A DNA stretch of 64,000 nucleotides from Gammaproteobacteria bacterium (GTDB lineage Bacteria; Pseudomonadota; Gammaproteobacteria; Pseudomonadales; Halieaceae). The notes below the pieces were generated by a model. That model had not been told where the DNA came from. It ran no database searches and worked only from the letters and a program-made list of their open reading frames with translations. Below, piece by piece: positions 45,429 to 55,437 of the stretch (within the stretch, counting starts at the first letter, position 1; every line of letters begins with the position of its first letter). The translations under genes were made by a program, and so were the position numbers. The stretch is taken from the NCBI GenBank assembly GCA_030427485.1, contig JAUICG010000003.1, positions 124,001 through 188,000 of the forward strand, in the 5' to 3' direction.

Positions 45429-45489
45429 AGACAGTCTCGCGCGTGATCTGCTATCATGCGCCCCTTGTTTTTACCGGGTTTCAGGGGCG

Positions 45490-46143
45490 ATGGCGGCCAC
45501 GCGCGTCAAAATATGCGGAATTACCCGCTCGGAAGATGCGCTCGCGGTCGCCGCCAGCGGGGCGGATGCTCTTGGACTGGTATTTTATGGTGCCAGTCCA
45601 AGGTCGGTGTCCATTGGTCAGGCGCAGGCCATCGCTGAAGTGGTGCCCCCGTTTTTGAGCATCGTGGCCTTGTTTGTCGATGAACCGCTCGCCAATATTA
45701 AACGTATCCTTGCAGCGGTACCGATTGATCTCATCCAGTTCCACGGTGATGAATCGCCACAGTTCTGCGCACAGTTCGAGCGCCCCTGGATCAAGGCGCT
45801 GCGCGTCAAACCCGGGCTGGACATCGCCGCTCGCTATCGCGCTTATCGCGGTGCGCGCGCAGTGTTGCTGGACAGTTGGCAAGCGGGTGTGCCAGGCGGT
45901 ACTGGCACAACATTCGACTGGACCCTCGCACCCGGTGATTTGCCCCTCCCGACCATACTTGCCGGCGGGTTGCACGAGGGCAATGTGGGAGATGCAATCA
46001 GGACCCTGTATCCCGCCGCAGTGGACGTCAGCGGGGGTGTGGAAAAATCGCCGGGGGTCAAGGATGCCGACAAGATACATCGATTTGTTGCGGCTGTTCG
46101 AGCCGCGGAAAACAGGCTGGACGGAGTAGCACATGTCGATTAG
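45490..46143 (+). CDS. trpF: Phosphoribosylanthranilate isomerase
   Basis: TIM-barrel enzyme of 217 residues, third step after anthranilate in tryptophan synthesis. [28 protein letters not shown] is the family signature; [21 protein letters not shown] and [18 protein letters not shown] follow. The start ATG at 45490 is clear; the frame extends further upstream but that is truA. It overlaps trpB by 11 bases. Confidence 0.94.
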   Translation: MAATRVKICGITRSEDALAVAASGADALGLVFYGASPRSVSIGQAQAIAEVVPPFLSIVALFVDEPLANIKRILAAVPIDLIQFHGDESPQFCAQFERPWIKALRVKPGLDIAARYRAYRGARAVLLDSWQAGVPGGTGTTFDWTLAPGDLPLPTILAGGLHEGNVGDAIRTLYPAAVDVSGGVEKSPGVKDADKIHRFVAAVRAAENRLDGVAHVD

Positions 46144-47353
46144 CACGAAACAGGAAGCATTTGCAGCGGTACCGGATGCCGAGGGGCGTTTTGGTGAATA
46201 CGGCGGCAAGTTTGTCTCCGAGACGTTGATGTCCGCGCTGGCGGAACTGGAGCAGTTGTATCGCGAACTATCATCAGACCCGGGCTTCCAGCGAGAACTC
46301 GATGCCGACCTGACCCACTATGTGGGTCGGCCGTCGCCGCTGTATGAAGCGACCCGGTGGTCCGACACGATCGGTGGCGCCCGTATCTTTTTAAAGCGCG
46401 AGGACCTGAACCACACCGGCGCGCACAAGGTGAACAACACGATCGGGCAGGCGTTACTGGCCAAACACATGGGAAAAAAAAGGGTCATCGCGGAAACCGG
46501 CGCTGGCCAGCACGGTGTCGCGACCGCGACCATCGCCGCGCGACTGGGCCTGCAGTGCCAGGTTTTCATGGGTGAGGAGGATATTCACCGTCAGGCACTG
46601 AATGTCTATCGCATGAAACTCTTGGGTGCCGAAGTGATTTCGGTCACTTCCGGCTCGCGTACGCTCAAGGACGCGATGAACGAGGCGATGCGCGATTGGG
46701 TGACCAATGTCGATGATACGTTCTATATCATTGGCACTGTCGCCGGCCCCCATCCGTACCCGCTTCTCGTGCGCGATTTTCAATGCGTGATCGGGCGCGA
46801 AGCACGGGCGCAGAGTCTCGCCCAGGCCGGGCGATTGCCGGATGCACTGGTCGCCTGTGTCGGCGGAGGCTCCAATGCCATCGGCTTGTTTCACCCCTTT
46901 CTGGGCGACGAAGCGGTGGCGATGTACGGTGTGGAGGCCGGCGGACACGGGCTTTCCACCAGTGAACACGCGGCGCCGCTGAACGCCGGCACGCCCGGCG
47001 TGTTACATGGCAATCGTACCTATCTGATGCAGGACAGCGACGGTCAGATCATGCACACGCACTCCATATCCGCCGGTCTGGACTATCCCGGTGTAGGCCC
47101 TGAGCACGCCTGGCTGAAAGACGTCGGCAGGGTGAAGTACGTGGTCGCCAATGACGACGAGGCGCTGCGGGCGTTTCATACCCTGACGCGGATAGAGGGC
47201 ATCATGCCGGCACTGGAGAGCAGCCACGCGCTGGCCTACGCGGAAAAACTGGCGGCGAAGATGTCGCCGCAGCAGATGATCGTCGTTAACCTGTCGGGGC
47301 GTGGTGACAAGGACATCCATACTGTGGCCCAACTCGACGGTATAGAATTCTAG
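46133..47353 (+). CDS. trpB: Tryptophan synthase beta subunit
   Basis: PLP enzyme of 406 residues that joins indole and serine. The PLP lysine is near residue 99 in [19 protein letters not shown] binds the phosphate and the C-terminal [12 protein letters not shown] is conserved. The ATG overlaps trpF by 11 bases. With trpA it forms an alpha-beta-beta-alpha complex. Full family length. Confidence 0.95.
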   Translation: MSISTKQEAFAAVPDAEGRFGEYGGKFVSETLMSALAELEQLYRELSSDPGFQRELDADLTHYVGRPSPLYEATRWSDTIGGARIFLKREDLNHTGAHKVNNTIGQALLAKHMGKKRVIAETGAGQHGVATATIAARLGLQCQVFMGEEDIHRQALNVYRMKLLGAEVISVTSGSRTLKDAMNEAMRDWVTNVDDTFYIIGTVAGPHPYPLLVRDFQCVIGREARAQSLAQAGRLPDALVACVGGGSNAIGLFHPFLGDEAVAMYGVEAGGHGLSTSEHAAPLNAGTPGVLHGNRTYLMQDSDGQIMHTHSISAGLDYPGVGPEHAWLKDVGRVKYVVANDDEALRAFHTLTRIEGIMPALESSHALAYAEKLAAKMSPQQMIVVNLSGRGDKDIHTVAQLDGIEF

Positions 47354-47376
47354 ATCAGGCCTTTGGAGAGCATGTA

Positions 47377-48195
47377 GTGAGTCGAATAGCGGGACATTTC
47401 CGGAAACTGGCGGAGGAGCGCCGCACAGCGTTGATCCCCTACGTGGTGGCGGGGGATCCCGGCCAGGCATACACCGTGCCCCTGATGCACAGACTGGTCG
47501 AGAACGGCGCCGACATTCTGGAGTTGGGTGTGCCGTTTTCTGATCCCATGGCGGAGGGGCCGGTGATCCAGCTCGCGCATGAGCGCGCGCTCGCCAATGG
47601 CACCAGCCTGTCCGCCGCGCTGGCAATGGTACGGGAGTTTCGCGCGACTGACACTACCACGCCGGTGTTGTTGATGGGCTATGCCAACCCCGTGATGCGC
47701 ATGGGTTATGCCGCGTTTGCCGACGCCGCCGCCGCCGCCGGTCTGGACGCGCTGCTGACTGTGGACATCCCGCCGGAGGAAGTCGAGGGCATCAACAGTG
47801 AGTTGCAGCGTGTCGCGATGGATAACATCTTCCTGGTTGCGCCGACCACGCCGGAAGAACGCATTGCGCGAATAGCCGGCAGGGCCAGCGGCTTTATCTA
47901 CTATGTATCATTGAAAGGCGTTACCGGCGCCGGTCACCTGGATACTGCCGAGGTGGCGAATCGGGTTGACGCGATTCGTCGACACAGCCCCCTCCCCGTG
48001 GCGGTGGGCTTCGGCATCAAGGACGCCGCGTCCGCGCGGGCCGTCGCGCAGGCCGCCGACGGCGTCGTCGTCGGCAGTGCGCTGGTGCACGCGATGGCCG
48101 AAACCATCGAGAATGGCGGCGAACCAACGGCGGCCATTGAGGCTGCGGCGGCATTGCTGGGCGATATTCGCAAGGGTATCGACAGCGCCCGATAG
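47377..48195 (+). CDS. trpA: Tryptophan synthase alpha subunit
   Basis: TIM-barrel enzyme of 272 residues that cleaves indole-3-glycerol phosphate to indole. ADILELGVPFSDPMAEGPVIQ is the signature: catalytic Glu49 is present, while the second acid, Asp60 in E. coli, is Glu60 here. FIYYVSLKGVTGA and VAVGFGIKDAAS complete the phosphate site. GTG start 23 bases after trpB. The D60E change is conservative and may be a lineage feature. Confidence 0.94.
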   Translation: MSRIAGHFRKLAEERRTALIPYVVAGDPGQAYTVPLMHRLVENGADILELGVPFSDPMAEGPVIQLAHERALANGTSLSAALAMVREFRATDTTTPVLLMGYANPVMRMGYAAFADAAAAAGLDALLTVDIPPEEVEGINSELQRVAMDNIFLVAPTTPEERIARIAGRASGFIYYVSLKGVTGAGHLDTAEVANRVDAIRRHSPLPVAVGFGIKDAASARAVAQAADGVVVGSALVHAMAETIENGGEPTAAIEAAAALLGDIRKGIDSAR

Positions 48196-48197
48196 CG

Positions 48198-48227
48198 CTC
48201 CTTGATGGCAATATCACCATCAGGGAG
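48198..48227. terminator. Strong hairpin after trpA
   Basis: CTCCTTGATGG-CAATATCA-CCATCAGGGAG pairs over 11 bases (one G-T pair) with an 8-base loop, just 3 bases after the trpA stop. No T-run follows, so it could terminate in a factor-dependent way, protect the 3' end, or be the processing point before accD. Confidence 0.45.
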
Positions 48228-48286
48228 TACTAGTTGGGCTACTCCGCGTTTATAATGCCACCTTCTACAGGGTAGCGAGGGAAACC

Positions 48287-49228
48287 ATGAGCTGGATTGA
48301 CAAGATTTTGCCGGCCGGTGTGCGCAGCGAGGCACACGGCAAGAGATCCAGTAGTGTTCCGGAGGGACTGTGGAAGAAATGCGTCAAATGCGAGGCCGTG
48401 CTCTATCGGCCCGATGTCGAACGCAATGAAGATGTCTGTCCCAAGTGCGATCACCACATGCGGATCGGGGCCCGCAAGCGCCTCGCCCGTTTCCTCGACA
48501 GCAACGGGGGCGAAGAAATTCTGGCCGATGTGGAACCGGTTGATCGCCTCAAATTCAAGGACAAAAAGCGCTATCGCGATCGCCTGACCGCCGCCCAGAA
48601 GTCTACTGGCGAAAAAGACGCCCTGATAGCGATGCGCGGATCGCTGCGCGGCTTGCCGCTGATTGCCGTGGCTTTTGAATTCGACTTTCACGGCGGTTCC
48701 ATGGGTTATGCGGTCGGGGAAAAGTTTACCCGGGCCGCCCAGTTGGCGCTGGAAGAACAAGTTCCGCTGGTGTGTTTTTCCGCCTCTGGTGGTGCGCGCA
48801 TGCAGGAGGCCCTGATCTCCCTGATGCAAATGGCCAAGACCAGTGCCGTCATCGAGCGAATGAAAATCGCCGGCGTACCCTATATCTCGGTGATGACCGA
48901 CCCCATTTACGGCGGGGTTTCAGCCTCGTTGGCCCTGCTCGGGGACATCAATATTGCCGAACCTGACGCCCGCGCGGGATTTGCGGGGCCCAATATCATT
49001 GAGCAGACCATTCGCCAGAAGCTTCCCAAAGGGTTTCAGCGCAGCGAATTCCTGCTCGAGCACGGCGCAATCGACATGATTGTGCATCGCACCGAAATGC
49101 GGGATACCATCGCACGCCTGCTCGCCAAGATGACCGGGCGTCCGTTGGCCCCGCTACAGGAACAGGTGGCTGACGAGCCCGAAGACGGCGAAGATGCCCC
49201 AGCAGCAATCGCGGCGGGAGATGAGTAA
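48287..49228 (+). CDS. accD: Acetyl-CoA carboxylase carboxyltransferase beta subunit
   Basis: Subunit of 313 residues that carries the zinc ribbon of the carboxyltransferase, which makes malonyl-CoA for fatty acids. Zinc ligands are Cys32, Cys35, Cys51 and Cys54 ([17 protein letters not shown]). [23 protein letters not shown] and [14 protein letters not shown] give the crotonase-like core. Partner accA is not in the window. The C-terminus overlaps folC by 8 bases. Confidence 0.95.
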   Translation: MSWIDKILPAGVRSEAHGKRSSSVPEGLWKKCVKCEAVLYRPDVERNEDVCPKCDHHMRIGARKRLARFLDSNGGEEILADVEPVDRLKFKDKKRYRDRLTAAQKSTGEKDALIAMRGSLRGLPLIAVAFEFDFHGGSMGYAVGEKFTRAAQLALEEQVPLVCFSASGGARMQEALISLMQMAKTSAVIERMKIAGVPYISVMTDPIYGGVSASLALLGDINIAEPDARAGFAGPNIIEQTIRQKLPKGFQRSEFLLEHGAIDMIVHRTEMRDTIARLLAKMTGRPLAPLQEQVADEPEDGEDAPAAIAAGDE

Positions 49229-50564
49229 GGCGTCGCTGGAGCAGTGGCTGCGGCGACTCGAATCGATTCACCCCCGAGAGATCGATCTCGGACTGGAGCG
49301 GGTCTCGACTGTCGCCCATACGCTTGGCCTGCTACCGGTGTCACAGCCTGTCGTCACCGTCGCCGGTACCAATGGAAAAGGCTCCACGGTGGCAGTGCTC
49401 GAAGCGCTCCTGGAGGAGTCGGGATACCGTACGGGTACATTCACGTCGCCGCATCTACTGCAGTTCAACGAACGAATCCGGGTTGCCGGTGTTGACGCCA
49501 GCGATGCCGATATTATCGCGGCCTTCGCGGCGATCGACGCCGCCAGGGGCGATATTTCACTCACGTATTTTGAGTTTGCGACGCTGGCGGCGCTGCTGGT
49601 CTTCGCAGCCAGTTCGCTCGATGTTCTGGTGCTGGAAGTCGGCCTCGGTGGGCGGCTCGATGCGGTAAACGTGGTAGATCCCGCTGTCGCAGTCATTACC
49701 AGCATTGACCTCGACCACCAGGATTGGCTCGGCGCGTCACGTGGTGAAATCGCGCGCGAAAAAGCCGGCATACTGCGTCCGTCCATCCCTGTGGTGGTTG
49801 CCGACTCAGATCCGCCAGCGGAATTGTTGCGCTGTATCACGGAAGTGGGTGCCCGTCCTGCACTTTGCCTGGGAAAGGAGTTTACACTGGCGTTTTCCCG
49901 GGGGCGGTGGCAGGCCGTGCTGCGCGGGCCGCAGGGGCAGCCCTGGCCGCTTGCGCCGCGGGACTGTGATTCGATTTTGCCGGAAAATATCTGCGCGGCA
50001 GTGCAGGCCGCGTTGCTGCTCGATGTGGCTGTGAGCGAAGCGCTGATTACGCGCGCGCTTGCGCGTGTTGTGGTCGCGGGGCGTCGGCAGCAGATGCGGA
50101 CCCAGGGTCGTAATTATGTGCTGGATGTAGCGCACAACCTGGCGGCGGTCGGCAAGTTGCTTGAGTACTTGCAAGTCGCACCCTGTGAGGGAAGAACAAT
50201 TGGCCTTTTTTCTGTTATGTCGGACAAGGATATTCAGGGTATCGTGGATGCGGCAGTCGGTCATTTCGACGCCTGGTTTCTGGCCGACCAACCCGGGAAC
50301 GGGCGTGCAGCACGCGCGGCGGACGTCGCCCGCTTGCTGGCCGGGGCGGGTGAAGGCATGATTAGCATCAGTAAAAATCTGCGGCAGGCACTGCGGCGCG
50401 CACAACGCGTGATGAATACAGGTGACAGATTGGTTGTCTTCGGCTCGTTCACCACTGTGGCTGCCGTATTGCCATTGCTCAGTGTCCCCGATGATACCGC
50501 CCCCCACCGTTTTGATGACGCCATGGATCAGCCAGGGCTCGCGCGCGCGGGGAGGGATATGTGA
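49221..50564 (+). CDS. folC: Bifunctional folylpolyglutamate/dihydrofolate synthase
   Basis: Ligase of 447 residues that joins glutamate to dihydropteroate and folate. The P-loop is [20 protein letters not shown], followed by [13 protein letters not shown] and [14 protein letters not shown] choose the ATG at 49221 by comparison with FolC N-termini (SLEQWLxxLE); an in-frame ATG at 49194 would add nine residues inside accD. Neither has a clear ribosome site. Accd-folC order is conserved in gammaproteobacteria. Confidence 0.93.
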   Translation: MSKASLEQWLRRLESIHPREIDLGLERVSTVAHTLGLLPVSQPVVTVAGTNGKGSTVAVLEALLEESGYRTGTFTSPHLLQFNERIRVAGVDASDADIIAAFAAIDAARGDISLTYFEFATLAALLVFAASSLDVLVLEVGLGGRLDAVNVVDPAVAVITSIDLDHQDWLGASRGEIAREKAGILRPSIPVVVADSDPPAELLRCITEVGARPALCLGKEFTLAFSRGRWQAVLRGPQGQPWPLAPRDCDSILPENICAAVQAALLLDVAVSEALITRALARVVVAGRRQQMRTQGRNYVLDVAHNLAAVGKLLEYLQVAPCEGRTIGLFSVMSDKDIQGIVDAAVGHFDAWFLADQPGNGRAARAADVARLLAGAGEGMISISKNLRQALRRAQRVMNTGDRLVVFGSFTTVAAVLPLLSVPDDTAPHRFDDAMDQPGLARAGRDM

Positions 50565-51187
50565 ACGAAGTCCTCAAACAGCGACTGGTGGGTGCGCTCA
50601 TCCTGCTCGCGTTGGGCGTGGTGTTCTGGCCTATTGTGTTCGTGGAGCCGGAGCAGGAGAGCGCGATACAACAGCGCTCGATACCCGAAGCGCCGGTGGT
50701 TTCCAGCGCGGAGATCGAGGCCCCGTCGCAGGCTGACCTGAGGGGTTCGCCGCCGTTGAGCGACAGCGATTACTCCCAGGGTGCGGAAAACAACGCCATT
50801 CCGGATAATGTCTCTTTCGCGGGAAACGAGGAAGCGGAGCTGGCCGCGGCTGCGGCTATCGACGCGTCAGCTTCCGGTAGTAGTCCGGAACCCGGAGCGA
50901 CGCGTTCGGAGCCCCCTAAACCGCTTGCGGTGGATGCGGATGGCGTACCTGTGGCGTGGACACTTCAGGTCGCGACGGTCAGCAGCCCTGAAAAAGCCGA
51001 GGCATTGCGCGCGCGACTGCTGCTGAAGCACGAAAAGGCCTATGTCACCACTGTATCCAGTGGTGGCAGGCAGCTCTATCGGGTGTGTATCGGCCCCAAG
51101 TTTGAAAAACGGGAACTGGAAGGCATGCAGGCCGGGATCAATGCGGAATTTGGCGTGAACTCCATGCTCGTCAGGTATTTACCCTGA
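50561..51187 (+). CDS. SPOR-domain membrane protein (DedD-like)
   Basis: Bitopic protein of 208 residues: membrane helix at about 8-26 (RLVGALILLALGVVFWPIVFV), acidic linker, and a SPOR domain at about 128-205 (WTLQVATVSSPEKAEALRARLLLKHEKAYV ... RVCIGPKFEKRELE). SPOR domains bind denuded peptidoglycan glycans at the septum. Position between folC and cvpA is that of dedD. GTG start, overlapping folC by 4 bases. Confidence 0.9.
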   Translation: MNEVLKQRLVGALILLALGVVFWPIVFVEPEQESAIQQRSIPEAPVVSSAEIEAPSQADLRGSPPLSDSDYSQGAENNAIPDNVSFAGNEEAELAAAAAIDASASGSSPEPGATRSEPPKPLAVDADGVPVAWTLQVATVSSPEKAEALRARLLLKHEKAYVTTVSSGGRQLYRVCIGPKFEKRELEGMQAGINAEFGVNSMLVRYLP

Positions 51188-51213
51188 TGCCTGTGAAGGC
51201 GGCCTGAGCCCGG

Positions 51214-51723
51214 ATGGTGGATTGGCTACAGTTTAATGCGGCCGACTGGGCGATAATTGTCATACTCGGCCTGTCGATACTGCTGAGTTTGTGGCGGGGG
51301 TTTATCCGGGAAGCGGCTTCCCTGGCAGGCTGGATCGCCGCATTCGTGATTGCGAATATGTTCGTCACTGAAATGGCCGCGGTGTTATCGCAATGGATTG
51401 TCAATGTGACGGGCCGGTATGTTGCCGCGTATGCTCTGCTGTTTGCCGGTACACTGGTGATGGTCGGCGTGCTCGGGAAGATTGGCGCGCAACTGGTGCG
51501 AGCTACCGGCCTGACGCTGCTGGACAGGCTGCTCGGTACGGCATTCGGTTTCGCGCGGGGTATCATCATCATACTGGTGTTGGTTTACCTGCTCAGGCAA
51601 CTGGCGCCACCGCAAAACCTGGAGTGGTTGGACAAGGCCGAACTCATGCCGCATGTTGATATGCTGGGTCAATGGGTGCGGCACCTCTTTTCCAGATACC
51701 AGGCCGGGCAGGGCCTGGCGTAG
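51214..51723 (+). CDS. cvpA: CvpA family membrane protein
   Basis: Inner-membrane protein of 169 residues with four hydrophobic helices. DWAIIVILGLSILLSLWRGFIREAASLAGWIAAF is the CvpA start and LDRLLGTAFGFARGIIIILVLVYL a later helix. Named from colicin V production; its role is envelope-related and poorly defined. Upstream of purF as in many genomes. Confidence 0.92.
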   Translation: MVDWLQFNAADWAIIVILGLSILLSLWRGFIREAASLAGWIAAFVIANMFVTEMAAVLSQWIVNVTGRYVAAYALLFAGTLVMVGVLGKIGAQLVRATGLTLLDRLLGTAFGFARGIIIILVLVYLLRQLAPPQNLEWLDKAELMPHVDMLGQWVRHLFSRYQAGQGLA

Positions 51724-51755
51724 AATCCAAGAGTTTCAAGCGAGGTAGTAGTTGA

Positions 51756-53276
51756 ATGTGTGGCATTGTCGGAATGGTAGCGAAACATGATGTCGCCCCC
51801 GAAATATACGATGCCCTGACTGTCCTGCAGCATCGTGGGCAGGACGCGGCGGGAATCGTGACCGGTAGCGGCGGCAGGTTCAGCCAGCGCAAGGGTGAGG
51901 GTCTCGTGCGGGACGTTTTCCGGCAGGACCACATGCAGCGACTGAAAGGCGCCATGGGCATCGGGCATGTGCGGTACCCCACAGCGGGAAGTTCGGGGAT
52001 CGCCCTGGCGCAGCCTTTTTACGTTAACTCACCCTATGGCATCGCACTTGCGCATAACGGCAACCTGACCAACTCCGAGCAACTGTCACTGGAGATTTTC
52101 CAGGATGACCTGCGCCACCTGAATACCGACTCCGACACGGAAGTGCTGCTCAATGTCTTCGCGCACGAGTTGCAGACCCTGGGCAAACTCAATCCGGGTG
52201 CGGACGATATCTTTACCGCGGTAGAAGCCGTTCACAAACGCTGTCGCGGTGGATACGCCGTTGTCGGCTTGCTGGTCAACTACGGCGTGTTCGGCTTCCG
52301 GGATCCGGCCGGTATCCGTCCACTGGTCATCGGTACGCGCGAGACAAAGGCCGGGCAGGAGTACATGATCGCGTCAGAGAGTGTCGCGCTGGATGTACTC
52401 GGATTCACCCTGCTCGATGACGTGGCGCCGGGCGAAGCCATATTCATCGATGAGGAAGGACAGTTGCATCGGCGCCTCTGTGCGGAGAAAGCGACCCTGC
52501 GACCCTGTATTTTCGAGCATGTGTACTTTGCGCGCCCGGACTCGCTGCTCGACGGCATTTCGATCTACAAAACGCGGATGCGCCAGGGCGAGGCCCTGGC
52601 CAGGAAGATTCGCAGGCTGCGCCCGGACCTGAAGATCGATGTCATTATTCCTATCCCCGATACCAGCCGCATCGCGGCCCAGTCGATGGCCTATGAACTC
52701 AATATCAAGTTCCGGGAGGGGCTGATGAAGAACCGCTACATTGGGCGCACATTCATCATGCCTGGCCAGAGTCACCGTAAAAAATCCGTGCGGCAGAAAC
52801 TCAATCCGGTGCCTCTGGAGTTTTCCGGGAAGAACGTGATGCTGGTGGACGATTCCATTGTACGCGGCACCACCTGCCGCCAGATCATTGAGATGGCCAG
52901 GGAGGCGGGTGCCGCCAACGTCTATTTTGCATCCGCCGCGCCCCCTGTACGTTATCCCAACGTCTACGGGATCGATATGCCGTCGGCGTCGGAATTGATC
53001 GCGCACAATCGCACCGTTGAGGAGGTCTGCGAGTTGATCGGTGCGGACTGGCTGGTGTACCAGGATATTGAGGACCTGGTCAATTGCTCATTGGAAGGCA
53101 ATCCAAAGGTGGATGGCTTTGATTGTTCAGTGTTCAACGGCGAGTATATTACCGGTGATATTGACCAAAAATACCTTGATCGCGTGGAATTACTACGCAA
53201 CGATGAGGCACAGAATGAGCGGCGAGTGCAATTGCAGACCGATGGCGCCGTAGTCGGCCTTTACAATGATGTCTAG
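51756..53276 (+). CDS. purF: Amidophosphoribosyltransferase
   Basis: First committed enzyme of purine synthesis, 506 residues. The N-terminal nucleophile Cys follows Met directly (MCGIVGMV), the class II glutaminase form. The phosphoribosyl transferase part has VMLVDDSIVRGTTCRQIIEMA, the PRPP-binding loop. Length and motifs fit the gammaproteobacterial type without an iron-sulfur propeptide. Confidence 0.95.
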   Translation: MCGIVGMVAKHDVAPEIYDALTVLQHRGQDAAGIVTGSGGRFSQRKGEGLVRDVFRQDHMQRLKGAMGIGHVRYPTAGSSGIALAQPFYVNSPYGIALAHNGNLTNSEQLSLEIFQDDLRHLNTDSDTEVLLNVFAHELQTLGKLNPGADDIFTAVEAVHKRCRGGYAVVGLLVNYGVFGFRDPAGIRPLVIGTRETKAGQEYMIASESVALDVLGFTLLDDVAPGEAIFIDEEGQLHRRLCAEKATLRPCIFEHVYFARPDSLLDGISIYKTRMRQGEALARKIRRLRPDLKIDVIIPIPDTSRIAAQSMAYELNIKFREGLMKNRYIGRTFIMPGQSHRKKSVRQKLNPVPLEFSGKNVMLVDDSIVRGTTCRQIIEMAREAGAANVYFASAAPPVRYPNVYGIDMPSASELIAHNRTVEEVCELIGADWLVYQDIEDLVNCSLEGNPKVDGFDCSVFNGEYITGDIDQKYLDRVELLRNDEAQNERRVQLQTDGAVVGLYNDV

Positions 53277-53285
53277 GACAAATCC

Positions 53286-54479
53286 ATGAATGACCACGAC
53301 CCACTGGCCGGGGCACACCTTGACACCCTTGCGGTGCGCAGTGGTATCCAGCGGACACATGAGGGGGAGCATGCCGAACCGGTTTTTGCTACCTCCAGTT
53401 ATGTCTTTGAAAACGCGGCGCAGGCGGCTGCCCGCTTTTCCGGGGAGGAGCCGGGTAATGTCTACTCGCGCTATACCAATCCCACCGTGCGCGCGTTCGA
53501 AGAGCGGCTGGCCGCGCTGGAAGGCGCAGAGGCTGCGGTGGCAACCGCCTCCGGCATGGCCGCGATTCTCAGTACCGGTATTGCGCTGCTCAAGTCCGGC
53601 GATCATGTTGTGTGTTCGCGAGATGTGTTTGGCACAACGGTCAACCTGTTTGCGAAGTACCTGGCGAAATTTGGCGTTGAAGTAACTTTTGTCCCTGTGC
53701 TCGACCTGGCCGGATGGCGAGCCGCTATTCGCCCCGATACGGCGATGCTTTTTCTGGAGACACCGTCCAACCCGCTGTGTGAAGTCGCAGATATGGAGGC
53801 GATGTCGCAGCTGGCCCGGGAAAACAATTGCCTGCTTGTGGTGGACAATTGCTTCTGCACGCCGGCGCTGCAGCGTCCGTTGTCACTGGGTGCGGACATT
53901 GTGGTGCATTCCGCGACCAAATACCTGGACGGGCAGGGCCGTTGTATCGGAGGTGCCGTGCTGGGTCGGAAAGAGCATATGAACGAGGTGCTAACGTTTC
54001 TTAGAACCTGTGGCCCGACCATGAGTCCGTTCAACGCCTGGGTATTTCTGAAGGGCCTGGAGACACTGCGCCTGCGTATGCAGGCGCACAGTGCCGCGGC
54101 ACTGGAGATCGCGCAATGGCTGCAACTGCAGCCTGCGGTAGAACGGGTGTTTTACGCCGGACTGCCGGACCACCCGGGTCATGCACTGGCCGCGAGACAG
54201 CAATCCGCCTACGGCGGCGTGCTCTCATTTGTTGTCAAAGGCGGCAGGGAACAGGCCTGGCGGTTTATCGACGCTACCACCCTGATGTCGCTTACCGCTA
54301 ACCTGGGGGATGCGAAAACTACGATAGTCCATCCGGCGACAACGACCCACGGGCGCCTGACACCACAACAGCGGGAGCAGGCGGGTATTCGGGACGGTCT
54401 TGTCCGTATCGCAGTGGGGCTGGAAAACGTGGATGACTTGAAGGCTGATATCGAACGAGGTTTTGCCGGCCTGCGCTAA
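53286..54479 (+). CDS. metZ: O-succinylhomoserine sulfhydrylase
   Basis: PLP enzyme of 397 residues of the cystathionine gamma-synthase family that uses sulfide to make homocysteine directly. YSRYTNPTVRAFEERLAALEGAEAAVATASGMAAI is the cofactor pocket. K212 in HSATKYLDGQGRCIGG is the PLP lysine. PurF-metZ order is that of Pseudomonas metZ, which supports this reading over metB or metY. Confidence 0.9.
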   Translation: MNDHDPLAGAHLDTLAVRSGIQRTHEGEHAEPVFATSSYVFENAAQAAARFSGEEPGNVYSRYTNPTVRAFEERLAALEGAEAAVATASGMAAILSTGIALLKSGDHVVCSRDVFGTTVNLFAKYLAKFGVEVTFVPVLDLAGWRAAIRPDTAMLFLETPSNPLCEVADMEAMSQLARENNCLLVVDNCFCTPALQRPLSLGADIVVHSATKYLDGQGRCIGGAVLGRKEHMNEVLTFLRTCGPTMSPFNAWVFLKGLETLRLRMQAHSAAALEIAQWLQLQPAVERVFYAGLPDHPGHALAARQQSAYGGVLSFVVKGGREQAWRFIDATTLMSLTANLGDAKTTIVHPATTTHGRLTPQQREQAGIRDGLVRIAVGLENVDDLKADIERGFAGLR

Positions 54480-54507
54480 CAATAAACGGGATTCATGGGG
54501 TAGTGGA

Positions 54508-55437
54508 ATGCAAGTAAGGGGCTTGGTGGATTCTGCGGTGAACGAGGTGGGTAATATCCTGCTGGGAAAAGAGCCGCAGATCAGGTTGGCGTTGTGTTGC
54601 CTGTTTGCGCGCGGGCACCTGCTGCTGGAAGACCTTCCCGGGATGGGAAAAACCACGCTTTCGCATGCGCTGGCGGCGGTGCTCGGTCTGTCCTGGAAAC
54701 GTGTGCAGTTCACCAGTGACCTGCTGCCCGCGGACATTCTCGGAGTATCGGTGTTTGATGCCAGCGACGCCAGTTTCACGTTTCACCCCGGCCCGATTTT
54801 TACCCAGCTGTTACTGGCCGATGAAATCAACCGCACGACGCCGCGTACGCAGAGTGCGCTGCTGGAGGCGATGGCGGAAGGACAGGTGACGGTCGAGGGT
54901 GAAACCCGGCAGTTGCCCCAGCCTTTCTTTGTCATCGCCACGCAGAACCCGGTACACCAGTCCGGCACCTATCCCCTGCCTGAGTCCCAGTTGGACCGTT
55001 TCCTGATGCGACTGGAATTGGGCTACCCCCACCCGCAGGCCGAGCGCCAGATGTTTGAGCGGCGTCACAGCGGTGCGATGGAAATCCAGAATCCCAGGCA
55101 GTGTATCGACATGGGGCAACTCGAGATGATTCGCGTCGCGGTCAGCAAGGTGCATGCCTCCGAAAACCTGATCGACTACCTGCAGCGCCTGGTTGCCTAT
55201 ACACGCCAGTCCCCGGAGTTCGAGGTTGGTCTGTCACCCCGGGGCGCACTGGCGCTGCTGGACTGTGCGAAGACCTGGGCTGCGATGAACAATCGCGGTC
55301 ATGTCGTGCCGGAGGACATACAGGCGGTGTTACCCGCGGTGGCCGCCCACCGCCTGGTACCCAGTGGCGACTATGCGGGCGACGGCGATGCGCTGGTCGA
55401 CCTGCTGCGGCGCGATGTGGATGTCGTGGGACGCTGA
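54508..55437 (+). CDS. MoxR-type AAA ATPase
   Basis: ATPase of 309 residues. Walker A is DLPGMGKTTLS (about 42-52), Walker B LLLADEINR (about 103), and TQNPVHQSGTYPLPESQLDRFLMRLELGYP gives sensor 1 and arginine finger. MoxR proteins act as chaperone-like ATPases with a DUF58 and transglutaminase partner. The ATG at 54508 is used. Overlaps the next gene by 17 bases. Confidence 0.92.
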   Translation: MQVRGLVDSAVNEVGNILLGKEPQIRLALCCLFARGHLLLEDLPGMGKTTLSHALAAVLGLSWKRVQFTSDLLPADILGVSVFDASDASFTFHPGPIFTQLLLADEINRTTPRTQSALLEAMAEGQVTVEGETRQLPQPFFVIATQNPVHQSGTYPLPESQLDRFLMRLELGYPHPQAERQMFERRHSGAMEIQNPRQCIDMGQLEMIRVAVSKVHASENLIDYLQRLVAYTRQSPEFEVGLSPRGALALLDCAKTWAAMNNRGHVVPEDIQAVLPAVAAHRLVPSGDYAGDGDALVDLLRRDVDVVGR

